37,442 nucleotides of DNA, taken from positions 1 through 37,442 of the forward strand of contig NZ_JABZXW010000014.1 of assembly GCF_015265375.1 (NCBI RefSeq). Reading direction: 5' to 3'. Below are positions 8,835 through 18,072 of the stretch, one piece after another. This DNA is from Rothia sp. (in: high G+C Gram-positive bacteria) (GTDB lineage: Bacteria > Actinomycetota > Actinomycetes > Actinomycetales > Micrococcaceae). Under the pieces are notes generated by a model, which did not search any database, was not told where the DNA came from, and was given only the letters and a program-made list of their open reading frames with translations. Every line of letters begins with the position of its first letter. Position 1 is the stretch's first letter. Position numbers and translations under genes: made by a program.

Positions 8835-9030
8835 TATTTTTTTGCGTTATAGCTAGTCGGTACGCTTTTAAAAATACCTTGAGCAAAAAATGAAATCTTC
8901 ATCACATTAAATTTTTGATGAAGTCAATACTTTTTCCCACGCATGAAATTCATCGAATAACGCATAAATTTTCTTCCCTATTTTCCGCTATCCGGCGGGT
9001 ACAGAAGATAGCAGCGGTGCAGCACCAAAT
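8835..9030. other. AT-rich gene-free stretch
   Basis: The stretch is strongly AT-rich. It contains a perfect 8-bp inverted repeat CTTCATCA (8897-8904) with TGATGAAG (8916-8923) and a nearby palindrome ATGAAATTCAT. No reading frame or known RNA is recognisable. Confidence 0.5.
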
Positions 9031-9035
9031 CAGCA

Positions 9036-9069
9036 GGAGGGGCGCCCCGGCTAACCGGAACGCCCCTCC
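9036..9069 (-). terminator. Hairpin after mshB
   Basis: A 9-bp GC-rich stem (9036-9044 with 9061-9069) with an inner CCGG/CCGG stem lies just after the mshB stop. The T-tract on the minus strand is weak. Confidence 0.6.
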
Positions 9070-9100
9070 CCCACGTTATAACTGAGCAGTAACCTTCAGA

Positions 9101-10450
9101 CTACTTCTTAGCGCGCGCACGCTGATGCGCCGCACGCGGCGAGAAATACTGCGCGTCCTTCACACGAGCGCGCGTGTACACGAGCATGCCCAGCATCGCC
9201 GCAACCGGGGCACCAAACCACCACAGGGCACCGTAGAAGCCAATCGCCGAATGGCCCGGGTTCACCAAAACAAACGGCGAATCGGGGCGACCGTAACCGA
9301 GCACGTACACGGTCACGAACACTGCAACAGCCACGACCGCCGCCGCGTAGCCACGACGCAGCGACAGGGCGCACCACAGGGCGGTAAAGAAAACCGTCAG
9401 GTACGCCACCAGCAAGCCGAGGGGCAGGGCGGTATCCCCCGCATACACGACCCAAGCGTGGTAAATCGACCCGGCAATACCGGCAAAAATACCCAGAATC
9501 GAGCCGGTCAGAATACCCGCAACCAGGCCAGCCTCCTGCGGCTTCGGGTGCACGGTCGCGGTCGGGTCACCGTCGAGCACACGGAAAGTCTCCACGGCAG
9601 AAATCTTCTGCGGCACCTTATTCGAGTACTCAAAAGTCTTCTCGTCCACCACCGTAATCTGGGTGCGGTGCGCCTCCATTGCCTTGCGCTTGGCGGTGCC
9701 GTCACCATAAATAGCAGCCTGCAGACGCTGATCCGCCGCGTCGAATTCGCCCTCAATACCCCAGGTAAGAATCGGGCGGTCCTCGTCATCTTCAAGGATC
9801 TGCAGGGCACGGTGCACGATCTCGTACACGCGCACGTGGTCGGGGTGGCCGTAACCGCCGTCCGAATCGTAGGTGACCAGAACATCCGGGGTGAGGGCGC
9901 GGATAGCGGCGACCAGCGCCTGAGCCTGCGGTTCCAGCGGCTGCGCGGTCAACGAATCCTCCGCCGCCACCGGGTTAGCGACGGGCTTACCCTCCGGGCC
10001 CCACGCCATGCCGGAGTCACGGTACAGCGGCAGCGCGCCCTCCGCAACGGCGGGTTCCTGCCCCAGGAAGAACTGCTTCTTCACGCCCAGCGCTTTGATA
10101 GCGCCGGCAAGCTCACCGGTACGGTACTCGCCCAGCGCCTCACCGTTATCGCGGCAACCGGGCTTACCAACCTCCAGGTGGTGCAGTTCCTCGGGGATGA
10201 CCTCGCCCAGCTCACCGCGGGTAGCGGTCAGCAGGTACACCTCCGCGCCCTTCTGCGCGTAGTACGCCATGGTTGCGCCGGTTGAGGAGGTCTCATCATC
10301 CGGGTGTGCATGCACAAACAGGATGCGCGCCTTCTTCGCATCGTAATTATTCGGCAGCAGGTCACGGCGCGAGCCGGGGGCGATGCGCTCACCCTGCGTG
10401 GGGTAGCTGGGGGTCGCAGAATCAGGCTGAGTGTTCTCGGAATCAGACAC
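9101..10450 (-). CDS. mshB: MshB-like mycothiol deacetylase fused to a membrane domain
   Basis: The first 300 residues are a PIG-L/LmbE-family zinc deacetylase: AHPDDE at residues 48-53 and GYGHPDH supply the metal ligands. The sequence fits MshB, which deacetylates GlcNAc-inositol in mycothiol synthesis. The protein is 449 residues, about 145 longer than the usual MshB. The extra C-terminal part (about 310-440) has four predicted membrane helices: GLVAGILTGSILGIF, LGLLVAYLTVFFTALW, VVAVAVFVTVYVLGY and ALWWFGAPVAAMLGM. A basic tail ends in RAKK. GAGGGAAAG lies upstream of the start. The fused domain would hold the enzyme at the membrane; its role is unknown. The deacetylase call is firm, but MshB against Mca rests on overall resemblance. 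Confidence 0.82.
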   Translation of the reverse strand: MSDSENTQPDSATPSYPTQGERIAPGSRRDLLPNNYDAKKARILFVHAHPDDETSSTGATMAYYAQKGAEVYLLTATRGELGEVIPEELHHLEVGKPGCRDNGEALGEYRTGELAGAIKALGVKKQFFLGQEPAVAEGALPLYRDSGMAWGPEGKPVANPVAAEDSLTAQPLEPQAQALVAAIRALTPDVLVTYDSDGGYGHPDHVRVYEIVHRALQILEDDEDRPILTWGIEGEFDAADQRLQAAIYGDGTAKRKAMEAHRTQITVVDEKTFEYSNKVPQKISAVETFRVLDGDPTATVHPKPQEAGLVAGILTGSILGIFAGIAGSIYHAWVVYAGDTALPLGLLVAYLTVFFTALWCALSLRRGYAAAVVAVAVFVTVYVLGYGRPDSPFVLVNPGHSAIGFYGALWWFGAPVAAMLGMLVYTRARVKDAQYFSPRAAHQRARAKK

Positions 10451-10677
10451 AGGCTTTCCCTCTCATACGCAGGGTCGGGCTTTTCGGACAGTCAACAGCG
10501 CCGTGCGGGGTGGCGGGTAGGTGCCACCGCCTCGGGCGCATTATTTTATCTTACACACTCACCCGCACGGTGCGGGGCGTTCAGGCTTTTCGGAGGCGGT
10601 TTTAGGCAGAAAGCAAAAGCACACTCCCTCCCCTACCCCACCGATATTTCCCGAAGACGTTCGAGGGTTAAATAGAA
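10451..10677. other. Gene-free region between mshB and the typA terminator
   Basis: This region should carry the mshB promoter. I see no clear promoter boxes and no recognisable RNA or protein. Confidence 0.4.
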
Positions 10678-10711
10678 CCGCCGCCACCTTCCATACAGAA
10701 GGTAGCGGCGG
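10678..10711 (-). terminator. Terminator of typA
   Basis: A 14-bp stem (10678-10691 with 10698-10711, one G-U pair on the minus strand) and 6-base loop, followed on the minus strand by TTCTATTT. Confidence 0.8.
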
Positions 10712-10755
10712 CTCTATGCGACAGTTACAACCACTAGGAAGTAACTTCGGCAGTA

Positions 10756-12669
10756 TTAGTCGTTCGCACGTGCGCGGCGGCGGAACTCGCGGACACGCTC
10801 GTTGGAATCCAGGATGACCTTACGGATACGAATCGCCTCGGGGGTCACCTCAACGCACTCGTCTTCACGAGCGAACTCGAGGCACTCTTCCAGGGTCAGC
10901 TTCTTCGGCGGGGTCAGGTTTTCGAAGTTGTCCGCGGTCGAAGAACGCATGTTGGTCAGCTTCTTTTCCTTGGTGATGTTAACTTCCATGTCGTCTGCAC
11001 GGGAGTTCATACCAACGATCATGCCCTCGTACACCTCGGAGGTGGGCTCCACGAAGAAGGTGCCGCGCTCCTGCAGGTTAATCATCGCGTAGGGGGTCAC
11101 CACGCCGGCACGGTCAGCAATCAGCGAACCGTTGGTGCGGTACTCAATGTCGCCAGCCCAGGGCTCGTGCTCAATCGAGTAGGAGGAAGAAATACCGGCA
11201 CCGCGGGTCTCAGTCAGGAACTGGGTACGGAAACCAATCAGACCACGTGCGGGAACAGCGAACTCCATGCGGACCCAACCGGTACCGTGGTTCGCCATGT
11301 TCTCCATGCGGCCCTTACGTGCAGCCATCAGCTGGGTAACAGCACCCAGGTACTCCTCGGGCACGTCAATGATCATGTGCTCCATGGGCTCGTAGACCTT
11401 GCCGTCGATGGTCTTGGTAACCACCTGGGGCTTACCCACGGTCAGCTCGAAGCCCTCACGGCGCATCTGCTCCACGAGGATAGCCAGGGCGAGCTCGCCA
11501 CGGCCCTGAACTTCCCATGCGTCCGGACGCTGGGTGGGCAGAACCTTGATGGACACGTTACCGATGAGCTCGCGGTCCAGGCGGTCCTTCACCTGACGTG
11601 CGGTGACCTTTGCGCCCTTGACGCGGCCAGCCAGCGGGGAGGTGTTAATACCGATGGTCATGGAGATCGCGGGGTCGTCCACCTTGATCAGCGGCAGGGG
11701 CTTGGGGTTCTCAGCGTCGGTCAGGGTTTCACCAATGGTGATGTCCTCGATACCAGCCACTGCGACGATTTCGCCGGGGCCAGCGGACTCTGCGGGAACG
11801 CGCTCGAGAGCCTTGGTAGCCAGCAGCTCGGAGATACGGACATTCTTGATCTCACCGTCGTGGCGTGCCCACGCAACGGTCTGGCCCTTCTTCAGGGTGC
11901 CGTTGAAGATACGGACCAGTGCCAGACGACCCAGGAACGGGGAGGAGTCCAGGTTGGTCACGTGTGCCTGCAGAACCTCGTTGGGGTCGTAGGTGGGAGC
12001 GGGCACGTGCTCGATGATGGTCTTGAACAGCGGCTCAAGGTCGTCGTTGTCGGGCAGCTGGCCGTCTGCGGGCTGGTTCAGGGACGCAGCGCCAGCCTTA
12101 CCGGATGCGTACACCACCGGAACGTTCAGCACAGCATCCAGGTCCAGGTCCGGGACCTCGTCCGCCAGGTCGGATGCCAGGCCCAGCAGCAGGTCCATGG
12201 ACTCGCCAACGACCTCGTCGATGCGGGAGTCGGGGCGGTCCACCTTGTTGACCACGAGGATCACGGGCAGCTTAGCAGCCAGTGCCTTACGCAGCACGAA
12301 GCGGGTCTGGGGCAGCGGGCCTTCGGATGCGTCCACGAGCAGCACAACGCCGTCAACCATGGACAGGCCGCGCTCCACCTCGCCACCGAAGTCGGCGTGG
12401 CCGGGGGTGTCAATAACGTTAATAGTGATGGTCTCACCGTTGGCGGAAGGGCCGTTGTAGAACACGGTGGTGTTCTTCGCCAGAATGGTGATGCCCTTTT
12501 CCTTTTCGAGGTCGCCGGAGTCCATGACTCGGTCTTCAACATCTGCGTGGGCAGAGAAGGCGTGGGTCTGCTGCAGCATCGCGTCGACGATGGTGGTCTT
12601 GCCGTGGTCAACGTGTGCCACGATGGCCACATTGCGAAGGTCGGGGCGCGAAGCGGTGTTTTCAGACAT
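10756..12669 (-). CDS. typA: Translational GTPase TypA/BipA
   Basis: A ribosome-binding GTPase of the EF-G family involved in ribosome assembly and stress or cold adaptation. At 637 residues it is full length. The G1 motif AHVDHGKTT is at 18-26, G3 DTPGHADFGGEVER, and G4 NKVDRPD. The C-terminal BipA-specific part includes RGLIGFRTQFLTETRG and the EECLEFAREDECVEVTP end region. The start at 12669 gives the normal MSENTASRPDLRNVAIVAHV N-terminus; the ribosome site is weak (GAGAAA). The gene stands alone with its own terminator. Confidence 0.96.
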   Translation of the reverse strand: MSENTASRPDLRNVAIVAHVDHGKTTIVDAMLQQTHAFSAHADVEDRVMDSGDLEKEKGITILAKNTTVFYNGPSANGETITINVIDTPGHADFGGEVERGLSMVDGVVLLVDASEGPLPQTRFVLRKALAAKLPVILVVNKVDRPDSRIDEVVGESMDLLLGLASDLADEVPDLDLDAVLNVPVVYASGKAGAASLNQPADGQLPDNDDLEPLFKTIIEHVPAPTYDPNEVLQAHVTNLDSSPFLGRLALVRIFNGTLKKGQTVAWARHDGEIKNVRISELLATKALERVPAESAGPGEIVAVAGIEDITIGETLTDAENPKPLPLIKVDDPAISMTIGINTSPLAGRVKGAKVTARQVKDRLDRELIGNVSIKVLPTQRPDAWEVQGRGELALAILVEQMRREGFELTVGKPQVVTKTIDGKVYEPMEHMIIDVPEEYLGAVTQLMAARKGRMENMANHGTGWVRMEFAVPARGLIGFRTQFLTETRGAGISSSYSIEHEPWAGDIEYRTNGSLIADRAGVVTPYAMINLQERGTFFVEPTSEVYEGMIVGMNSRADDMEVNITKEKKLTNMRSSTADNFENLTPPKKLTLEECLEFAREDECVEVTPEAIRIRKVILDSNERVREFRRRARAND

Positions 12670-12869
12670 GCGTTAAGTTTCTCGCTTAAATCTAGGGGAT
12701 AGTCTTGCCAGCGGGTGCGCTCTAGAGGCGCGGGGGTCACGGGGCCGTACCTTATTTTTCAGGTATTTGCCGGTTCGAACGTTTGCTCCTGGAGCCGCTC
12801 TGCAATGAGAGCGTTTCCGGGCACGCCAAAACGGACCCCCCTCCGTTGGGCTTAGCTACCAGTGTATCA

Positions 12870-13817
12870 CTAGGGCTTTTCTGCGAGCCACTCATCAAGC
12901 ATGCGGCGGGCGACAGCATTCGTGCCGGGCAGCTCCAGCTTGGCGGGGTCATCCTCGGCGCTGTTGCCGCGCTCCTCCGAAATGGCAATCGCCTCACGCA
13001 GCTCCGCGGCGGTGAACCAGCGCGCCGCACGAATCTCACCGTCGTGGTGGATGATAGGTTCGTTCTCATCCACGCGCGCCCGGTAGCAAATCATGAGCGA
13101 GCGCGGGAAAGGCCACACATCACTCATACGGTACTCGGTGCTGAGGGTGTGCAGGCCGGTCTCTTCGTAGACTTCGCGGGTAATCGCCTCTTCGAGGTTT
13201 TCACCCGGATCAACGAATCCGGCGATGAGGGCAAAACGGTTGGGGTGCCACTGGCGGTTATTCGCCAGCAGCACGCGCTCGCCGTCGCGGCTGGTCACCA
13301 GCGCCATCACGGCGGGTTCAATGCGGGGGAACACCATCTCGCCGGAGGCGGTGCGGCGGATGCCCTTCGAGCCGAGGGGCGCCTCCTCACCGCTGTATGC
13401 GGAGTAGCGCATGTCGATGAGGTAGTCGCGGCGTGCCAGGGCGGTGGCGTAGTGGGCGCGGCCTTCCGGGTCGTCGTGGACCGGGTAGTAGCGGAAACCA
13501 CTGGCGGAGGCGCGCACCCGAGAGTTGTTCAGGTCGGCGGCGACTTGCGCGAGGGTTTTGTCCTCGCAATAGAGCACGTGCACCTGCGCCCCGTTCTTCT
13601 CTGCCTCACTGTTCTTCTCCGCATCTGCGCCATAGGCGGCGGGGCGAATCACGCTGCGCGCCAGGATAGCGTCCTCGGCCAGCGGCTCGGCAGCATTGCT
13701 ACCGGTCAGGTAGTGCAGGGTTCCGTCGTCGTTGAGGAGGGTCTCTCCCGCGCGGGAAATCAGCAGGTAGCGCAGTGAGTGAGTATCAGCGGGCGTGTGT
13801 TCAGGTGAAGAAGTCAT
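12870..13817 (-). CDS. NudC-like Nudix hydrolase lacking zinc cysteines
   Basis: A 315-residue protein aligning with NAD+ diphosphatase / NAD-cap-removing NudC. The Nudix box begins GFVDPGENLEEA and ends REVYEETGL. The substrate motif SQPWPFPxS appears as SDVWPFPRS, and the C-terminal NAVARRMLDEWL resembles the NudC end. The NudC zinc ribbon is degenerate: the place of the CxxC pairs reads YSAYSGEE and RTASGEM, with no cysteine. The frame continues upstream as an antisense shadow of pgi; the real start is the ATG at 13817 (MTSSPEHT), although its ribosome site is weak. The likely substrate is a dinucleotide pyrophosphate such as NADH, but the altered motif and lost zinc make this less certain. 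Confidence 0.8.
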   Translation of the reverse strand: MTSSPEHTPADTHSLRYLLISRAGETLLNDDGTLHYLTGSNAAEPLAEDAILARSVIRPAAYGADAEKNSEAEKNGAQVHVLYCEDKTLAQVAADLNNSRVRASASGFRYYPVHDDPEGRAHYATALARRDYLIDMRYSAYSGEEAPLGSKGIRRTASGEMVFPRIEPAVMALVTSRDGERVLLANNRQWHPNRFALIAGFVDPGENLEEAITREVYEETGLHTLSTEYRMSDVWPFPRSLMICYRARVDENEPIIHHDGEIRAARWFTAAELREAIAISEERGNSAEDDPAKLELPGTNAVARRMLDEWLAEKP

Positions 13818-13946
13818 GGATTTTACTCTACATCTTGATACTGTAAGGCCCACAATAGGGTGCCAGGTTTCGATTTTTTCGCCGTATCGTCCCATATCAC
13901 TCTCGAAAGAGATGACAGAGGCACCCGAAAATAAGAGAATGGAAGC

Positions 13947-15623
13947 ATGACTACTTCTATTGACCCCACGACTACTTCTGCATGGTCGGCTCTGTCCGCT
14001 CATCACAAGTCCCTCACTCCGAACCTGCGCGAATGGTTTGCCGCTGACCCGGAACGCGCGCAGAAGCTCAGCTTCACCGCCGACGAACTGCACGTCGACC
14101 TCTCCAAGAACCTGATTACCTCCGAGACCGTTGAGCTGCTGCTCAAGCTCGCTGAAGAGGTCAAGCTGGAGCAAGCTCGCGAAGCAATGTTCTCCGGCGA
14201 GCACATTAACGTCACCGAGGACCGCGCAGTACTGCACACCGCGCTGCGCCGCCCCGAGGGCTACACCCCCGCACTGACCGTTGACGGCCAGGACGTAGAC
14301 GCAGACGTTCATGCCGTACTGAAGAAGATTTACGCATTCGCTGAGCGCGTGCGCAACGGCGAGTGGACCGGTATCACCGGCAAGCGCATCGAAACCGTCG
14401 TGAACATCGGTATCGGTGGCTCCGACCTGGGCCCGGTCATGGTGTACGAGGCTCTCAAGCCCTACGCAGATGCAGGCATCACCGCACGCTTCATCTCCAA
14501 CATTGACCCGACCGACGTGGCTGAGAAGGTCTCCGACCTGGACCCCGAGACCACCCTGTTCATCGTCGCATCCAAGACCTTCGGCACCCTGGAGACCCTG
14601 ACCAACGCACGCGTGGCACGCGAGTGGCTGCTCTCCTCCCTGCGTGAGGCAGGCGCGCTGGAGGGTAAGGAAGCATCCGAGGCTGTGGCTAAGCACTTCG
14701 TGGCTGTCTCCACCGCACTCGACAAGGTTGCAGCATTCGGCATTGACCCCGAGAACGCTTTCGGCTTCTGGGACTGGGTTGGCGGCCGCTACTCCGTAGA
14801 CTCCGCAATCGGTACCTCCCTGGCTATTGTTTTCGGCCCGAAGGTTTTCGCTGAATTCCTCGCCGGCTTCCACGCAATGGACGAGCACTTCCGCACCGCT
14901 CCCCTGGCTCAGAACGTACCCGTTCTGATGGGTCTGCTGAACATCTGGAACGTGAACTTCCTGGGTGCTGAGACCCACGCGGTTCTGCCCTACGACCAGT
15001 ACCTGCACCGCTTCCCCGCATACCTGCAGCAGCTGACCATGGAGTCCAACGGCAAGTCCGTTCGCGCAGACGGCTCCTTCGTCAACTACGCAACCGGTGA
15101 AGTGTTCTGGGGCGAGCCCGGCACCAACGGCCAGCACGCTTTCTACCAGCTGATCCACCAGGGCACCCGCCTGATTCCCGCGGACTTCCTAGCATTCGCT
15201 AACCCGGTCCACCCGACCAAGGACGGCGAGCAGGACGTTCACGAGCTGTTCCTGGCTAACTTCTTCGCACAGTCTCAGGCTCTGGCGTTCGGCAAGACCG
15301 AGGAAGAGGTCCGTGCAGAGGGCACCGCAGAGCACGTGGTCAACGCACGTATCTTCAGCGGTAACCGCCCCTCCACCTCCATCATGGCGCCGCGCCTGAC
15401 CCCGCGCGTTCTGGGCTCCCTGATTGCCCTGTACGAGCACATCACCTTCGTTCAGGGTGTTGTTTGGGGTATTGACTCCTTCGACCAGTGGGGCGTTGAG
15501 CTCGGTAAGAAGCTGGCGCTGGACCTGGTTCCCGCTATTGAGGGCGACCGCGAGGTTCTGGAGCGCCAGGATTCTTCGACCGCTTCGCTGATTGACTACT
15601 ACCTGAAGAACCGCACCAAGTAG
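13947..15623 (+). CDS. pgi: Glucose-6-phosphate isomerase
   Basis: Interconverts glucose-6-phosphate and fructose-6-phosphate in glycolysis and gluconeogenesis. At 558 residues it is full length. Signature regions include NIGIGGSDLGPVMVYEAL and the C-terminal GIDSFDQWGVELGKKLA. The start follows a GAGAATGGAAGC leader. It is divergent from the Nudix gene with 129 bases between starts, so promoters for both lie there. Codon use is strongly biased to C-ending codons, as in a highly expressed gene. Confidence 0.97.
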   Translation: MTTSIDPTTTSAWSALSAHHKSLTPNLREWFAADPERAQKLSFTADELHVDLSKNLITSETVELLLKLAEEVKLEQAREAMFSGEHINVTEDRAVLHTALRRPEGYTPALTVDGQDVDADVHAVLKKIYAFAERVRNGEWTGITGKRIETVVNIGIGGSDLGPVMVYEALKPYADAGITARFISNIDPTDVAEKVSDLDPETTLFIVASKTFGTLETLTNARVAREWLLSSLREAGALEGKEASEAVAKHFVAVSTALDKVAAFGIDPENAFGFWDWVGGRYSVDSAIGTSLAIVFGPKVFAEFLAGFHAMDEHFRTAPLAQNVPVLMGLLNIWNVNFLGAETHAVLPYDQYLHRFPAYLQQLTMESNGKSVRADGSFVNYATGEVFWGEPGTNGQHAFYQLIHQGTRLIPADFLAFANPVHPTKDGEQDVHELFLANFFAQSQALAFGKTEEEVRAEGTAEHVVNARIFSGNRPSTSIMAPRLTPRVLGSLIALYEHITFVQGVVWGIDSFDQWGVELGKKLALDLVPAIEGDREVLERQDSSTASLIDYYLKNRTK

Positions 15624-15675
15624 TAGCTCAAACCTACACCCGAGGGTTTTATAGCCTGCAGGTGTAGGATGCACA

Positions 15676-15717
15676 AACCGCCGGATAGGCTCCCGTTTGG
15701 GAGACTATCCGGCGGTT
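15676..15717. terminator. Bidirectional terminator between pgi and pcp
   Basis: A perfect 13-bp stem (15676-15688 with 15705-15717) is extended by GCTCCC/GGGAG around a GTTT loop. A smaller hairpin CCTACACC/GGTGTAGG precedes it at about 15632-15668. Confidence 0.85.
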
Positions 15718-15749
15718 CTGCTATATGGGTTCTGGCTGACTCAGTACTG

Positions 15750-16472
15750 TTAGTCCAGCGCGGGCAGGGTATCGGAGACGACCTCCGCGATGATGCGCAC
15801 CACGGTGGATTCGGGCAGCTGCGGGATGCCCTGCTCGTCGCGTACCACGCCACCGGCGTCACGGTGAGCGGTCAGTTCTACACCCTCGGTTGCTTTTTCA
15901 CCGGCGGCAGTCTCTCCACCATCGGCGCGGGTTGCGGGCACGTGCACGAACCCTGCGGGGATGCTCAGCCCCAGCTCGCGACTGATGCGCTGCCCCTCAT
16001 AAAACACGTGGTTGCACACGTAGGTTCCGGCGGTGTACGAAATCTCGACCGGCTCCCCCGCCGCACGCAGACGCTCAAAGCTGGCACGCACCGGCAGGGA
16101 GGAGAAGTACGCCTCCTGACCACCGGGGGCGATTGGCTCATCGCAGCGCTGGTCGCCGTCGTTATCTTCAATACCGGCGGAGTCCAGGTTGATAGCAACC
16201 TGTTCGAGGCTGACCACGTCACGGCCAACCGCCACGCCCAGGCTGATGAGCGCGTCGGGTTGCACCTCCTGCAGGGCGGCACGCAGGGCGGTGCTGGAGC
16301 CGTCGTAGCTGACGGGCAGCTCGCGGGTGATGACGTTCAGATCCGGGCGCATCCGAGTCAGCAGACGCTGGGCACCCTCGGCGAGCGCCACGGTGGGGTT
16401 CACGGGCACGCCGGGGAACGGTCCGAAGAAGGTCAGCAACAGGGTGCGTGCCTGGTTGGGGGTGGTTGCCAT
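15750..16472 (-). CDS. pcp: Pyroglutamyl-peptidase I
   Basis: A cysteine peptidase of family C15 that removes N-terminal pyroglutamate from peptides. It shows TFFGPFPGVPVNPT near the start, the GRDVVSLEQVAINLD strand, the DEPIAPGG loop, the catalytic Cys in AGTYVCNHVFYEG, and the catalytic His in GFVHVP. Length is 240 residues from the ATG at 16472; a TTG at 16478 is also in frame, but GAGA is better spaced for the ATG. An insertion between GFVHVP and the C-terminus (ADGGETAAGEKATEGVELTAHR) makes it slightly longer than many homologues. It lies 45 bases after the LOG gene and is probably co-transcribed with it. Confidence 0.9.
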   Translation of the reverse strand: MATTPNQARTLLLTFFGPFPGVPVNPTVALAEGAQRLLTRMRPDLNVITRELPVSYDGSSTALRAALQEVQPDALISLGVAVGRDVVSLEQVAINLDSAGIEDNDGDQRCDEPIAPGGQEAYFSSLPVRASFERLRAAGEPVEISYTAGTYVCNHVFYEGQRISRELGLSIPAGFVHVPATRADGGETAAGEKATEGVELTAHRDAGGVVRDEQGIPQLPESTVVRIIAEVVSDTLPALD

Positions 16473-16517
16473 AGTCAATCTCGTTTTCTGCGGTGGTTTT
16501 ACTCAGCAGTGCTTGTT

Positions 16518-17120
16518 TTATTCAGCAGTGTTTTTCTCAGCTACGTTCTTTTCGGCAGCGCGGCGTTCCAGGTCCTTGGCGAGCGCTTCCAGCAGCTCTT
16601 CGGGGGTGGTCGCGATAATGAGTTCGTCCAGGTAGCGCTCGTTCAGCAGGCCGGTGGACGCCATGTAGTGCATGGCGTCGATGAGCTTATCCCAGTAGCC
16701 GTTGACGTTCAGCAGGGCGACCGGCTTGGAGTGAATGTCGAGGAACTGCCAGCTGAAAACTTCAAAGAACTCTTCGAGGGTGCCGGGGCCGCCGGGCATA
16801 GCGACAAACGCGTCAGCCTTCTCGATCATGGCGATTTTGCGCTGGTGCATGGTGTCCACAATGTCGAGGGTGGTCTGGCCGGGGTACACGCCCTCCAGGC
16901 CGACCAGCTTGTGAGTGACCACGCCGTAGACCACGCCGCCGGCGTCCAGGGTTGCGCCCGCGACGGTGCCCATGAGGCCGGTGCGGCCGCCACCGTAGAC
17001 CACGCCAATGTTGTTCTGGGCGCAGAGGGTGCCGAGTTCGCGGGCACGCTCGGTGAAGAGCGGGTCGTTACCGGAGCGTGCACCGCAGTAGACGGCGAGG
17101 TTGTAGTCAGTCTTCTTCAT
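16518..17120 (-). CDS. LOG-family nucleotide phosphoribohydrolase (TIGR00730)
   Basis: A 200-residue lysine-decarboxylase-like fold enzyme of the LOG family, which releases the base from (cytokinin) nucleoside 5'-monophosphates. The hallmark PGGPGTLEEFFEV motif and the VYGGGRTGLMG nucleotide-binding loop are both present. The open frame runs upstream to 17252, but AAGGAGAACC sits directly before the ATG at 17120 and the protein then begins at the usual MKKTDYNLAVYCGARSG. The old annotation 'lysine decarboxylase' would be wrong. It sits between a Nudix gene and pcp on the same strand. Confidence 0.9.
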   Translation of the reverse strand: MKKTDYNLAVYCGARSGNDPLFTERARELGTLCAQNNIGVVYGGGRTGLMGTVAGATLDAGGVVYGVVTHKLVGLEGVYPGQTTLDIVDTMHQRKIAMIEKADAFVAMPGGPGTLEEFFEVFSWQFLDIHSKPVALLNVNGYWDKLIDAMHYMASTGLLNERYLDELIIATTPEELLEALAKDLERRAAEKNVAEKNTAE

Positions 17121-17266
17121 GGTTCTCCTTGAGGGATGGGCGAGGGTACCGTACGCGTCGCTGCGTGGCGGCTTCGCCTCGCGGTGTTCTGTGTTGAGGG
17201 TACCGGATGTACCTGTGTACCTCATGTGTGCCGCCCGCCAGTTCAGGGGCACGTTGGGCTCGGCGG

Positions 17267-17818
17267 TTACGGTAGCGGGGTGCGCGCCAGTAGCGGGAAA
17301 ATCTGCTCGGTATTCAGGGGTGCCTGCAATGCAGAATCGGAGGGGCTGCTCATGGCGGGGTTGACCCAGCGCAGCTCAGCGATTTCGGCATGCGGCACCA
17401 GCGTAGCCAGCTGCTCGTACTGCTCGTCGATGGGGGCGTATTCGAAGGTTTCGGCGCGTACCGTAAAGCCTGCCTCGTTCAGTGCCGCCGCTTCCAGCAG
17501 TCGGAGGTGGTGCATCCGGGCGGGGTCGGGGGTGAGCCCGATTTCTTCGCTCACTTCGCGGCAGGCTGTCTGTAGCGGGGTTTCTCCCGGTTCGGGTTTG
17601 CCGCCGGGCATCATGAACCCGTCGCTGCCCTGCTTGCGCACGGTGAGTACGAGCCCGTCCCGGTTGCGGATTGCCACGGCGCACACGTTCACGACGCGGT
17701 GGGCGTTATCGATGGCGCTGTGCTCAGTAGCGTTGCGCTCGGCTGGCTGAGCAGACTGGGCGGTCTGGGCGGGCTGGGCTGTTTCTATTCGGTTCTGCGG
17801 GTTCTTCTGCGTGGGCAT
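17267..17818 (-). CDS. Nudix hydrolase
   Basis: A 183-residue Nudix enzyme. The Nudix box is complete at residues 73-95 (GKPEPGE ... REVSEEIGL). The N-terminal 35 residues are low-complexity (AQPAQTAQSAQPAE) and likely disordered. The substrate cannot be predicted; short stand-alone members clean up nucleoside diphosphate compounds. It is the first gene of a minus-strand group with the LOG gene (146 bases downstream) and pcp. The start has a weak AGAAAG site. Confidence 0.82.
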   Translation of the reverse strand: MPTQKNPQNRIETAQPAQTAQSAQPAERNATEHSAIDNAHRVVNVCAVAIRNRDGLVLTVRKQGSDGFMMPGGKPEPGETPLQTACREVSEEIGLTPDPARMHHLRLLEAAALNEAGFTVRAETFEYAPIDEQYEQLATLVPHAEIAELRWVNPAMSSPSDSALQAPLNTEQIFPLLARTPLP

Positions 17819-18072
17819 CTTTCTACCCTAGCATTTCCCTGTCTTCTGCCCAGCGCTGTACGTGTTTGTCTTATTCATCCGCCCTATTGTGCGCCCTGCG
17901 GGCAGTGGTTTTACGTAATATTTCGGCGAGTTATCTTATGTCCGGTTCATGCGTTTAGGTGCGTGTTACGGTGTAATTAACCGCGATGTCGCGGTACCGT
18001 ATACGCACTCGACTTGGCGTGATACAGGAAGAGTGCGAATCGCTCAATCACTCATGTAGAAGGAACTTCGTG

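Noticed and set aside
11167..12702. Long open frame (511 codons) on the plus strand across typA
   Set aside because: It is antisense to typA, its product is rich in His, Gln and Gly with no domain, and it arises from high-GC codon bias.
13818..15158. N-terminal extension of the NudC-like frame to 762 residues
   Set aside because: The extension is antisense to pgi and has no Nudix-related content; the start at 13817 gives the normal length.
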